A stretch of 6,652 bases of DNA from Bacteriovoracaceae bacterium UBA2428 (GTDB taxonomy: Bacteria > Bdellovibrionota > UBA2428): assembly GCA_002343545.1 (NCBI GenBank), contig DDRA01000057.1, positions 5,395-12,046 of the forward strand, written 5' to 3'. Below the pieces are notes generated by a model. The model made no database searches and was not told the origin of the DNA. It was given only the letters and a program-made list of their open reading frames with translations. Position numbers and translations under genes: made by a program. Position 1 is the first letter of the stretch. Every line of letters begins with the position of its first letter. Positions 1 through 6,153 of this stretch are shown piece by piece.

Positions 1-820
1 CGAAGTCGACGTCTCGCTCGAGGAACTCGCGCAGATGCTCGGCCAAGAGCTCGGTCTGCCACGTATCGAGCCGAAGGGCTCCAAGGACATCTCTTCGCGC
101 AGCACGAAGTACACCGACATCCACAACGTCGGTCCGCAGTCGTTGCGCCACTTCAAGCGCACCTACCGCGAAGCGCTTAAGCGTCAGATCGCCTCGGGCA
201 TCTACCGCCCGGAGAACCCCGTCATCGTGCCGATCAAGAAGGACTTCCGCTTCCGAGGCTGGGCCGAGACGCCGCGCCCGCAGACGAACGCCGTGATCCT
301 CTACATCATGGACGTGTCGGGCTCGATGGGCGACGAACAGAAAGAGATCGTGCGCACGGAATCCTTCTGGATCGATACCTGGCTGCGCTCTCAGTACAAA
401 GGGATCACCCGCCGCTACATCATCCACGACGCCGCGGCGAAGGAAGTCGACGAGAACACCTTCTACCGCGTGCGCGAGAGCGGCGGCACGCTCATCAGCT
501 CGGCCTATAAGCTCGCGCTCGACATGCTCAAGCAGGATTACCCGGTCGGGAACTGGAACACTTATGTCTTCCACTTTTCGGATGGCGACAACTGGTCGGG
601 CGAAGACACCAAGCTCTGCCTCGACATGCTCAAGAACGAGATGCTTCCGATCGTGAACCAGTTCTCCTACGGCCAAGTCGAAAGCCGTTACGGCTCGGGT
701 CAGTTCTTCAAGGACCTGATCGAACGTTTTCCGAGCGAAGAAAAGATCGTCGCGTCCCGCATCGCGGACCGCGAAGGCATCTACGATTCCATCAAACACT
801 TCTTGGGGACCGGACGCTAA
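1..820 (+). CDS. yhbH: YhbH/YeaH family protein (DUF444, VWA-like), 5' truncated
   Basis: This is the C-terminal part, about 272 residues, of a DUF444 protein (B. subtilis YhbH, E. coli YeaH). The frame is open to the window's left edge. Residues encoded before the first ATG (base 35) read [11 protein letters not shown], which runs smoothly into the conserved [10 protein letters not shown] segment, so that ATG is internal and the true start lies upstream; full family members have roughly 390-430 residues. A von Willebrand A-like fold is visible: the MIDAS signature DVSGSMG at 311-331, a following SGGT at 479-490 and HFSDGDNW around 572-595, which supply the usual metal-coordinating Asp, Ser and Thr positions. 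The protein is probably cytoplasmic. In other bacteria yhbH/yeaH is co-transcribed with the serine kinase gene prkA/yeaG and is linked to stationary-phase or starvation responses; its biochemical role is not established. The stop codon lies 2 bp before spoVR, which implies one operon. Confidence 0.93.
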   Translation, partial: EVDVSLEELAQMLGQELGLPRIEPKGSKDISSRSTKYTDIHNVGPQSLRHFKRTYREALKRQIASGIYRPENPVIVPIKKDFRFRGWAETPRPQTNAVILYIMDVSGSMGDEQKEIVRTESFWIDTWLRSQYKGITRRYIIHDAAAKEVDENTFYRVRESGGTLISSAYKLALDMLKQDYPVGNWNTYVFHFSDGDNWSGEDTKLCLDMLKNEMLPIVNQFSYGQVESRYGSGQFFKDLIERFPSEEKIVASRIADREGIYDSIKHFLGTGR

Positions 821-822
821 GC

Positions 823-2307
823 ATGGCAAGAGTCAAAGACCTTTCGCGTGAACTCGAGGAATGGCGCGAGACGATCCGCTCGCGCGCGATCGCCGCGGGC
901 CTCGACTTTTTCGAAGTGACCTACGAGATGGTCGACTACAACGAGGTCAACGAGATCGCCGCGCTCGGCGGTTTCCCGCAGCGTTACCCGCACTGGCGCT
1001 TCGGCATGGAGTACGACCGCCTCTCGAAGTCCTACGCGTACGGACTCTCGAAGATCTACGAGATGGTCATCAACACGGACCCTTGCTACGCTTATCTGCT
1101 CACGGCCAACTCGCTCATGGAGCAGAAGCTCGTCATGGCGCACGTCTTCGGGCACAGCGACTTTTTCAAGAACAACCAGACCTTCGCGCACACGAATCGC
1201 CGCATGCTCGACACCATGGCGAACCACGCCACGCGCGTGCGCCGTCACCACGAAGCCGTCGGCGTCGAGCGCGTCGAGGAGTTCATGGACGCGTGCCTCT
1301 CGCTCGATAACTTGATCGACATCCACGCGCCGAGCATCCGCCGCCGCCGCGAGGCCAAGCCCGAGGGCGAGGATCCGAGCCTGCAGGTGCAAAAAATCCC
1401 GGTGAAGTCCTACCTCGACAAGTACGTCAACTCGCCGGAATACATCGAGTCGCAAAAGCAAAAGATCGCCGAGGAAAAGGCGAAGGCCAAGCGCTTCCCC
1501 GAGTCGCCCGAGCGCGACGTGCTCGGTTTCCTGCTGCAGAACGCGCCGCTCGAAGCGTGGCAGCAGGACTGCCTGACGATCGTGCGCGAAGAAGCGCTCT
1601 ACTTCGCGCCGCAGGGCCAGACGAAGATCATGAACGAAGGCTGGGCGAGCTACTGGCACTCCAAGCTCATGACCGAAGGGATTCTCAGCTCGGCCGAGAT
1701 CGTCGACTACGCCGACGTCCACAGCGGCACGATGGCCGTGCAACCGGGGGGCTTGAACCCGTACCGCCTGGGCCTCGAACTCTACAAAGATATCGAGGAG
1801 CGTTGGAACAAGGGCCAGTTCGGCAAGGAATGGGACGAGTGCGACGACTACCTCGCGCGCCAAACCTGGGACAAGAAAACGGGTCTCGGCCGCCAGAAGA
1901 TCTTCGAAGTCCGCAAACTCTACAACGACGTGACGTTCATCGACACCTTCCTCACCGAGGACTTCTGCCGTCGCAAGAAACTCTTCACCTTCGCGACGAA
2001 CGAACGCACGGGCGAAGCCGAGATCGAGTCGCGCGAGTTCCGCGAGATCAAGCAGCAGCTGCTCGCGCAGCTCACGAACTTCGGACAGCCGATCATCGAA
2101 GTCGTCGACGCGAACCACCTCAACCGCGGCGAGCTTTTGCTGAAGCACGTCTTCGAGGGACGGGATTTGCGTCCGGACTACACGGACGCGACGTTACGCA
2201 ACCTCTACGCGATCTGGCGCCGGCCCGTGAACTTGGAGACGATCCAGGAGGGCAAGCTCGTGCGCCTCGCTTGGAACGGCAAGGAGTCTTCGCGCGTCGA
2301 GGTGTGA
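823..2307 (+). CDS. spoVR: SpoVR family protein (YcgB-like)
   Basis: Complete 494-residue member of the SpoVR family (PF04293), close to the roughly 470-510 residues of B. subtilis SpoVR and E. coli YcgB. Conserved blocks visible are YEMVDYNEVNEIAALGGFP (residues 34-52) followed by PHWRFGMEY (56-64), HVFGHSDFFKNN (107-118) and the hallmark NEGWASYWHSKLM (271-283), all rich in His, Glu and aromatic residues. No signal peptide or membrane segment is seen, so it is probably cytoplasmic. The molecular function is unknown: in Bacillus it affects spore cortex formation, but the family is widespread in non-sporulating Gram-negatives. The ATG at 823 is 2 bp after the yhbH stop with only a weak upstream purine stretch (GGGGA near 805-809), so translation may be coupled to yhbH. 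The arrangement yhbH-spoVR, normally behind prkA, supports a shared stress role. A long antisense frame across this gene is a GC-composition artefact. Confidence 0.95.
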   Translation: MARVKDLSRELEEWRETIRSRAIAAGLDFFEVTYEMVDYNEVNEIAALGGFPQRYPHWRFGMEYDRLSKSYAYGLSKIYEMVINTDPCYAYLLTANSLMEQKLVMAHVFGHSDFFKNNQTFAHTNRRMLDTMANHATRVRRHHEAVGVERVEEFMDACLSLDNLIDIHAPSIRRRREAKPEGEDPSLQVQKIPVKSYLDKYVNSPEYIESQKQKIAEEKAKAKRFPESPERDVLGFLLQNAPLEAWQQDCLTIVREEALYFAPQGQTKIMNEGWASYWHSKLMTEGILSSAEIVDYADVHSGTMAVQPGGLNPYRLGLELYKDIEERWNKGQFGKEWDECDDYLARQTWDKKTGLGRQKIFEVRKLYNDVTFIDTFLTEDFCRRKKLFTFATNERTGEAEIESREFREIKQQLLAQLTNFGQPIIEVVDANHLNRGELLLKHVFEGRDLRPDYTDATLRNLYAIWRRPVNLETIQEGKLVRLAWNGKESSRVEV

Positions 2308-2332
2308 TCGCGCCCATCGCTCGTTAAAAGCC

Positions 2333-2347
2333 CTTCCCGCGCGGAAG
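2333..2347 (+). terminator. weak hairpin after spoVR, possible terminator
   Basis: CTTCC (2333-2337) pairs with GGAAG (2343-2347) around a five-base CGCGC loop, 25 bp after the spoVR stop. The bases that follow (TGGTTTC) are only a poor U tract, so termination here would be inefficient at best. It is the only candidate terminator for the yhbH-spoVR unit before the htpX leader. Confidence 0.2.
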
Positions 2348-2366
2348 TGGTTTCAGAATGGCACCG

Positions 2367-2399
2367 CTTCGCGCTCGCGTTTTTGCGCGCGATGCGAAG
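2367..2399 (+). other. imperfect hairpin in the htpX leader
   Basis: CTTCGC (2367-2372) pairs with GCGAAG (2394-2399) and CGCG (2376-2379) with CGCG (2386-2389), giving a 10-bp stem interrupted by a 3x4 internal loop and capped by TTTTTG. No U tract follows, so it is not a typical terminator. It sits upstream of the suggested promoter, so it may not be in the htpX transcript at all. It could also be chance pairing in GC-rich DNA. Confidence 0.25.
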
Positions 2400-2402
2400 T
2401 CC

Positions 2403-2434
2403 CTGGACTTTCGCCGCGCGCGGCCCCACATTAT
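2403..2434 (+). promoter_or_regulatory. possible htpX promoter (heat-shock or housekeeping type)
   Basis: Two overlapping readings are possible. A sigma-32-like reading has CCCCACAT at 2424-2431 as the -10 region (the consensus begins CCCCAT) and CTGGAC at 2403-2408 as a poor -35, with a 15-bp spacer. A sigma-70-like reading has TGGACT (2404-2409) and CATTAT (2429-2434), each matching 4 of 6 consensus bases, but with a long 19-bp spacer. E. coli htpX is a heat-shock and envelope-stress gene, which makes the first reading attractive, but neither match is strong. Confidence 0.25.
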
Positions 2435-2447
2435 CTCTTAGTCAGCT

Positions 2448-2454
2448 AGGAGGT
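2448..2454 (+). promoter_or_regulatory. Shine-Dalgarno of htpX
   Basis: AGGAGGT is an essentially perfect anti-16S match, nine bases before the ATG at 2464. It decides the htpX start in favour of MSDFMKWPKR over the upstream in-frame GTG at 2347. Confidence 0.9.
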
Positions 2455-2463
2455 TTTAAAAGC

Positions 2464-3432
2464 ATGTCCGATTTCATGAAATGGCCTAAGCGCATTCTGC
2501 TCTTCGTCGGTACGAACATTCTTATCGTCCTGACGCTCTCGATCCTCGCGCGCGTCACCGGCCTCGACGCTTACCTCTACCGCTCGGGAATGAACTACGC
2601 CTCGCTCGCGGTGTTCTGCCTCTTCTGGGGTATGGGCGGCGCGTTCATCTCGCTCGGCCTCTCGCGCATCATCGCGAAGATGTCGATGGGCGTGAAGGTC
2701 ATCAACCCCGAGACCGAGAACCATCCCGCGCTGCGCGCCCTCGTCGGTCGCGTGCACGATCTCGCGCGCAAGGCCGGTCTCACGACGATGCCCGAAGTCG
2801 GTTACTACGAAAGCCCCGAGTTGAACGCCTTCGCGACGGGTCCCACGCGGAACCGCTCGCTCGTCGCGGTTTCGACGGGGCTCTTGAATCGCATGAGCGA
2901 CGACGAAGTCGACGGCGTGCTCGCGCACGAGATCGCGCACATTGCGAACGGTGACATGGTCACGATGACGCTCATCCAGGGCGTCATGAACGCCTTCGTC
3001 ATGTTCCTCGCGCGCATTCTCGCCTTCGCGATTACGAACGCCCTCGCGGGTAACCGCAATTCGGAGGACAACCGCGGCTCGAGTCCTTTCATGCAGTACA
3101 TGATCGTTTTCGTGCTCGAGATGGTGCTTTCGGTTTTCGCGACGATGGTCGTCATGGCCTTCTCGCGCTGGCGCGAATACCGTGCGGACGCGGGCGGCGC
3201 GAGCCTCGCCGGCCGTCCGAAGATGGTCGCCGCGCTGCAGGCGCTCAAGCGCAACTACCAGCTGCCGCCCTCGGCCGAGCCCGAAGCGGCCTCGGTCGCG
3301 ACGCTCAAGATTTCGAGCCGTCGCGCCGGCGGCCTCGCGCGCCTCTTCTTGTCGCACCCGCCGCTCGACGAGCGCATCGAGGCTTTGCAAAAAGCCCAGC
3401 TCAGCGCCGAACCCTCCTACGCCCGCTTCTAG
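2464..3432 (+). CDS. htpX: HtpX-like zinc metalloprotease (M48B)
   Basis: A 322-residue inner-membrane zinc metalloprotease of family M48B (E. coli HtpX has 293 residues), which degrades misfolded or damaged membrane proteins alongside FtsH. Two N-terminal hydrophobic segments (about residues 10-29 and 45-67) are followed by the cytosolic catalytic core. The HEXXH motif is HEIAH at 155-159. The third zinc ligand is Glu238 in WREYRADAGGA; the 82-residue spacing from the motif Glu (156) to Glu238 equals that of E. coli HtpX (140 to 222). Two more hydrophobic segments (about 172-193 and 214-233) lie between them. The C-terminal LSHPPLDERIEAL block is typical of the family. The ATG at 2464 was chosen because a perfect AGGAGG precedes it and the N-terminus MSDFMKWPKRILLFVGTN matches the family. 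It is probably a single-gene unit with its own promoter, ending at the strong terminator that begins 4 bp after the stop. Confidence 0.95.
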   Translation: MSDFMKWPKRILLFVGTNILIVLTLSILARVTGLDAYLYRSGMNYASLAVFCLFWGMGGAFISLGLSRIIAKMSMGVKVINPETENHPALRALVGRVHDLARKAGLTTMPEVGYYESPELNAFATGPTRNRSLVAVSTGLLNRMSDDEVDGVLAHEIAHIANGDMVTMTLIQGVMNAFVMFLARILAFAITNALAGNRNSEDNRGSSPFMQYMIVFVLEMVLSVFATMVVMAFSRWREYRADAGGASLAGRPKMVAALQALKRNYQLPPSAEPEAASVATLKISSRRAGGLARLFLSHPPLDERIEALQKAQLSAEPSYARF

Positions 3433-3435
3433 TAC

Positions 3436-3513
3436 AAAGGCGTCAGGCTCTTTTTGGTTCAGCGCGCGCGTCAAATGACGCAGCCGCTGAACCAAAAAGA
3501 GCCTGACGCCTTT
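3436..3513. terminator. long perfect inverted repeat, bidirectional terminator between htpX and lpxH
   Basis: The left arm (3436-3464) and right arm (3485-3513) are perfect 29-bp reverse complements. The 20-base centre holds a second small hairpin, GCGTC (3468-3472) with GACGC (3477-3481). On the plus strand the stem ends in TTTTT (3511-3515), as for an intrinsic terminator of htpX. Read on the minus strand, the stem is followed by only TTTG, so it should work less well for lpxH. The element starts 3 bases after the htpX stop and directly abuts the lpxH TAA (3516-3514), so it makes up practically the entire intergenic region. The stem is much longer than a usual terminator needs. Confidence 0.85.
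3436..3513. repeat. REP/BIME-like inverted pair (tentative)
   Basis: Each arm carries a unit that is itself an imperfect palindrome: AAAGGC and GC(T)CTTT pair around GTCAG, at 3436-3453 in the left arm, with the mirror copy in the right arm at about 3496-3513. Two such units in opposite orientation resemble a BIME. From memory, the unit resembles the GGTGTCAGGCACC-type palindromes scattered in many bacterial genomes, some near Y1 (RAYT) transposases. No other copy and no transposase is seen in this window, so the repeat-family assignment is inference. Confidence 0.4.
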
Positions 3514-4275
3514 TTAGAATGTGATGACTTCGACGCGGTTGGTGGCGGCGTCGTAGAGGCCGTAGCGGTAGGGGCCTTGGACCCAGCTGCCGAGGTTGAA
3601 GTAGAGCTTGCCGCCCTCGTTCAGGTTTTCCTCGAGGTGGCAGTGGCCCAGGAAGACGGCGTCGTAGCCCTCCGTGAATTTTTTCCGGGCGTAATCCGCG
3701 TAGAGCGCGCGCAGCGAAGGATCGTAGCGGTCGCGACCGCGGCTGTCGTGGCTGAGCTTTTCACCGAGCGGCACGAGAAAGCGCTCCGCGAGCGCGTCCG
3801 GTACGGCCCGCATGGTGGCGCGAAAGAGCCCGCCGCGCGTGAAGGCGCGCCAACGCAGGTAGGCCTCGTCGTTCGAATTCACGCGGTCGCCGTGCGAGAG
3901 AAAAACTTTGCGGCCGCCGAAGTCGCGCGTGACGTCGGCGTCGACGCCTTCCACCCCGACCGACGCGAGGAGCTTGGCGATGTGGAAGTCGTGATTGCCT
4001 TCGATCCAAAGCACCGACGTGCCGCGCTCGGCGAGGCGCTCGAGGGCTTTGAGCATGCGCGCGTGGGTACGGCCCCAGAACTTGTAGGGCCCGATGAAAA
4101 GGTCGTAGATATCGCCCAGGAGCCACAGGGCCTGCGCGGAACTCGCGACGGGCGACTCGATCAAGCGAAGGAAGGCGTCGTTGCGCGGGGATTCGCGCTG
4201 GAGCAAGTGCAAATCCGAAAGCACGATGGCCCGGGGACCCGCGCCCGCCGAAAGGGCCTCGAGTCCGCTCGTCAT
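3514..4275 (-). CDS. lpxH: LpxH-like UDP-2,3-diacylglucosamine diphosphatase (metallophosphoesterase)
   Basis: A 253-residue calcineurin-like phosphoesterase that probably hydrolyses UDP-2,3-diacylglucosamine to lipid X plus UMP, the fourth step of lipid A synthesis, at the inner face of the cytoplasmic membrane. The dimetal-site motifs appear in order: SDLH (Asp21, His23), GDIYD (Asp55), GNHDF (Asn94), SHGD (His128) and GHCH (His211, His213). Their spacing closely follows E. coli LpxH (240 residues; D8, H10, D41, N79, H114, H195, H197). One difference is GNHDF where E. coli LpxH has GNRDF. The ATG at 4275 overlaps the stop of the upstream ABC exporter gene as ATGA, with GGGAGA about 12 bases before it; a longer in-frame version would run back over the exporter gene and is not believable. 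The C-terminus ends right at the inverted-repeat terminator. The alternative is another MPE-family pyrophosphatase, but the context favours lipid A. Confidence 0.85.
   Translation of the reverse strand: MTSGLEALSAGAGPRAIVLSDLHLLQRESPRNDAFLRLIESPVASSAQALWLLGDIYDLFIGPYKFWGRTHARMLKALERLAERGTSVLWIEGNHDFHIAKLLASVGVEGVDADVTRDFGGRKVFLSHGDRVNSNDEAYLRWRAFTRGGLFRATMRAVPDALAERFLVPLGEKLSHDSRGRDRYDPSLRALYADYARKKFTEGYDAVFLGHCHLEENLNEGGKLYFNLGSWVQGPYRYGLYDAATNRVEVITF
4272..4275 (-). promoter_or_regulatory. ATGA stop-start overlap of exporter and lpxH
   Basis: On the minus strand the bases ATGA hold both the lpxH start (ATG, 4275-4273) and the exporter stop (TGA, 4274-4272). Such overlaps usually give translational coupling, so the two proteins are probably made together from one transcript. 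Confidence 0.85.
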
Positions 4276-6086
4276 GCTCGGCTCGTCTCCCAGAGGCGCC
4301 GGAAGAGGCCGTCGGGGCGTTCGAGCAGTTGCGCGGGCGCCCCCTGTTCGGCGAGGTGACCGTGCTCGAGCACGAAGACCTCGTCGGCGTCGCGCACCGT
4401 ACTCAGGCGGTGCGCGATGATGAGGGCGCTGCGGTCCGACATGAGCTCGCGCAGCGCCGAGGTCACGGCCTTCTCGCTTTGCGAGTCGAGTTGCGAGGTC
4501 GCTTCGTCGAGCAAGACGATGGGCGCGTTCTTGAGAAAGGCGCGCGCGATCGCGATGCGCTGCTTTTCGCCGCCCGAGATCTGTGAGGCGCGCTCGCCGA
4601 GGCGCGTGTCGAGCCCCTGCGGCAACGACTTCACGAAGTCCTCCAGGTGCGCGCGCTCGAGCGCCTTCCAAAGGTCGGACTCCGAAGCGTCGGGTCGCGC
4701 GAACTCGAGGTTGGCGCGGATGCTTCGGTTAAAGAGGAAGATATCTTGCGAGACCCAGGCGAAGTGCGAGCGGTAGTCCCCGAGCGCCCAGTCGGCGGCT
4801 TCCTTGCCGTCCAGAAGGATCTGGCCCCGCTGCGGATCGGCGAAGCGAAGCGCCAAGAGGCAAGTCGTCGACTTGCCCGAGCCGCTGCGACCCACGAGGG
4901 CGATGCGCTTGCCCGCCTCGAGGTGAAAGCCGAGCCCTTCCACGGCCCAGGCGCGTTCGTTCTCGGCGTTGGCCGGATACTTGTAGGCGACGTCCCGGAA
5001 GCGGAGCGACGGCACGCGCGTGGCGGCGACGGCTTTGGGCGAGGCGCGCTTGCCGTCGACCGTCGGCGCGCGTCGCTCGAGGTCGTGCGCGAGCTGTTCG
5101 GCCTGCGCCTGGCCGACCGAATCCAGCGGCGTCTCGAGCAAGCTGAAGAGACGCTGCGCGGCCGCGAGGACCTGTTGCAGGCGCACGTTCACGTGGTTGA
5201 TCTGGCGCAAGGGCTGCTGCACGGTCGCGGCCGCCGTGATGAAGGCGATGAGCCCGCCCGTCGTCATTTCGTCGTTCACGACGAAATAACCGCCGAAGCC
5301 CATAAGGAGGGCGCCGACGCCCGCCGTGAGGAGCTTGGTGAGCGGCGAGATGAGCTCCTCGGTGCGCGCGAGGCGGATGAGGTAGCGGTAGGTGTGGCTC
5401 GTCTTGGCGTCGAACTCGCGCTGCAGGTCGGCCACGCGACCGTAGGCGTGCGCCGTCTTGAGGCCGCCGAGCGATTCGAGCACGTGGTCCGAGAGATGCT
5501 CGAGCGACCCTTGGATCTGCGTCTGGTTGCGGCGCGCGCTGCGTCCCAGGAACTTTCCGAGCAGGCCGATGAGCGGGAGCGCCACGGCGCAGATCATGGT
5601 GAGCTTCCAGTTGATGTAGAAGAGCGTCGCGAGCAGGCCGAGCACCATGAGCGGCTCTTTGATGATGTCGGCGAGAATGTGCAGCCCTTGGCTGACGACC
5701 TGGACGTCGGAAACGATGTGGGCCATCGCCTTGCCCGAGGTATGGCCGCCGCGGTCGTTCGACAGCACGAGGAGCTTCTCGAAGAGCTCGTTGCGCAATC
5801 CGCGCACGCTGCGCTCGACCGCCACGCGCAAGCAAAAACGGTGCAGGAAATCGCAGGTGCCGTAGACGACGAAGAGCCCGACGAGCGCCAGGCAGGTCTG
5901 CAGAACGGCGCCCCATTCGCGTTTGACGAGGGCTTCGTCGATGAAGTCTTTGGGAAGCGCGACGGTTTTGACTTGGGCGAGTACGGTCCCGACGGCGAAG
6001 ATCGTCGAGGGCACGAGCCACCGGAGATGGGGACGGAGCCGCGCGAAGAGCCGCTTGAGGAGGAGCGCGTCGGAAAGGGGCGTCAT
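4272..6086 (-). CDS. MsbA-like ABC exporter (fused membrane and ATPase domains)
   Basis: A 604-residue half-transporter of the type that dimerises to export lipids; MsbA flips core-lipid A across the inner membrane. The N-terminal membrane domain has six hydrophobic segments, at about residues 20-40, 60-80, 143-160, 161-180, 247-270 and 276-295. After a linker (about 320-375) comes a complete ATPase domain: Walker A GRSGSGKST (399-407, Lys405), Q-loop Gln447 in WVSQDIFLF, signature SGGEKQR starting at Ser504, Walker B IVLLDEATSQLD with Asp527 and catalytic Glu528, and H-loop His559 in IIAHRLSTV. All catalytic residues are intact. The ATG at 6086 begins MTPLSDALLLKRLF, and no strong Shine-Dalgarno is seen. 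The 4-base overlap with lpxH and a divergent LPS-type glycosyltransferase make lipid A export the best guess. Other lipid or peptide exporters of the same family cannot be excluded from sequence alone. Confidence 0.93.
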   Translation of the reverse strand: MTPLSDALLLKRLFARLRPHLRWLVPSTIFAVGTVLAQVKTVALPKDFIDEALVKREWGAVLQTCLALVGLFVVYGTCDFLHRFCLRVAVERSVRGLRNELFEKLLVLSNDRGGHTSGKAMAHIVSDVQVVSQGLHILADIIKEPLMVLGLLATLFYINWKLTMICAVALPLIGLLGKFLGRSARRNQTQIQGSLEHLSDHVLESLGGLKTAHAYGRVADLQREFDAKTSHTYRYLIRLARTEELISPLTKLLTAGVGALLMGFGGYFVVNDEMTTGGLIAFITAAATVQQPLRQINHVNVRLQQVLAAAQRLFSLLETPLDSVGQAQAEQLAHDLERRAPTVDGKRASPKAVAATRVPSLRFRDVAYKYPANAENERAWAVEGLGFHLEAGKRIALVGRSGSGKSTTCLLALRFADPQRGQILLDGKEAADWALGDYRSHFAWVSQDIFLFNRSIRANLEFARPDASESDLWKALERAHLEDFVKSLPQGLDTRLGERASQISGGEKQRIAIARAFLKNAPIVLLDEATSQLDSQSEKAVTSALRELMSDRSALIIAHRLSTVRDADEVFVLEHGHLAEQGAPAQLLERPDGLFRRLWETSRA

Positions 6087-6153
6087 GCCCGGACTATCTC
6101 ACAGCGGCGGGCGAAAATCGACACGGCGCTAAAGTGGGCCTAGTCTGATCCGG
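6087..6153. other. divergent intergenic region, promoters expected
   Basis: These 67 bp lie between the divergent starts of the ABC exporter (minus) and the GT9 gene (plus), so both promoters should be here or just inside the genes. I see no convincing -35/-10 pair and no good Shine-Dalgarno for either gene. Confidence 0.5.

Larger units (their letters stand above)
2308..2463 (+). other. intergenic leader between spoVR and htpX
   Basis: This 156-bp non-coding gap separates spoVR from htpX. It contains a weak hairpin near 2333-2347, a longer imperfect hairpin at 2367-2399, a possible promoter at about 2403-2434 and the htpX ribosome binding site at 2448-2454. A GTG at 2347 and an ATG at 2359 are in frame with htpX, but they lack a ribosome binding site and encode a non-family extension, so I treat the stretch as untranslated. 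Confidence 0.6.

Noticed and set aside
817..2148. 443-codon open frame on the minus strand across spoVR
   Set aside because: It is antisense to a strongly conserved SpoVR gene, and its product is low-complexity (rich in Arg, Val, Leu, Glu, Asp), as expected from GC-rich codon bias. No recognisable domain.
2347..2463. 39-residue N-terminal extension of HtpX from the GTG at 2347
   Set aside because: No ribosome binding site before the GTG, a non-family peptide, and a perfect AGGAGGT before the ATG at 2464.
2446..3495. 349-codon minus-strand frame across htpX
   Set aside because: Antisense to the well-supported htpX; Arg/Glu/His-rich with no domain. It also reads through the terminator repeat.
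3454..4359. 301-codon plus-strand frame opposite lpxH, starting in the inverted repeat
   Set aside because: The complementary strand encodes a full metallophosphoesterase with every metal ligand. The similar NQKEPDAF peptides in this frame and in the htpX antisense frame arise only because the repeat arms are reverse complements.
4276..4671. 132-residue N-terminal extension of LpxH overlapping the exporter
   Set aside because: It would overlap the conserved ATPase domain in another frame and reads as Arg/Ala-rich shadow sequence. The ATGA overlap start fits the family length.
4647..6143. 498-codon plus-strand frame opposite the ABC exporter
   Set aside because: It opposes an intact ABC exporter with all ATPase motifs. 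Its composition (Arg, Glu, Val, Ala) is that of an antisense shadow.
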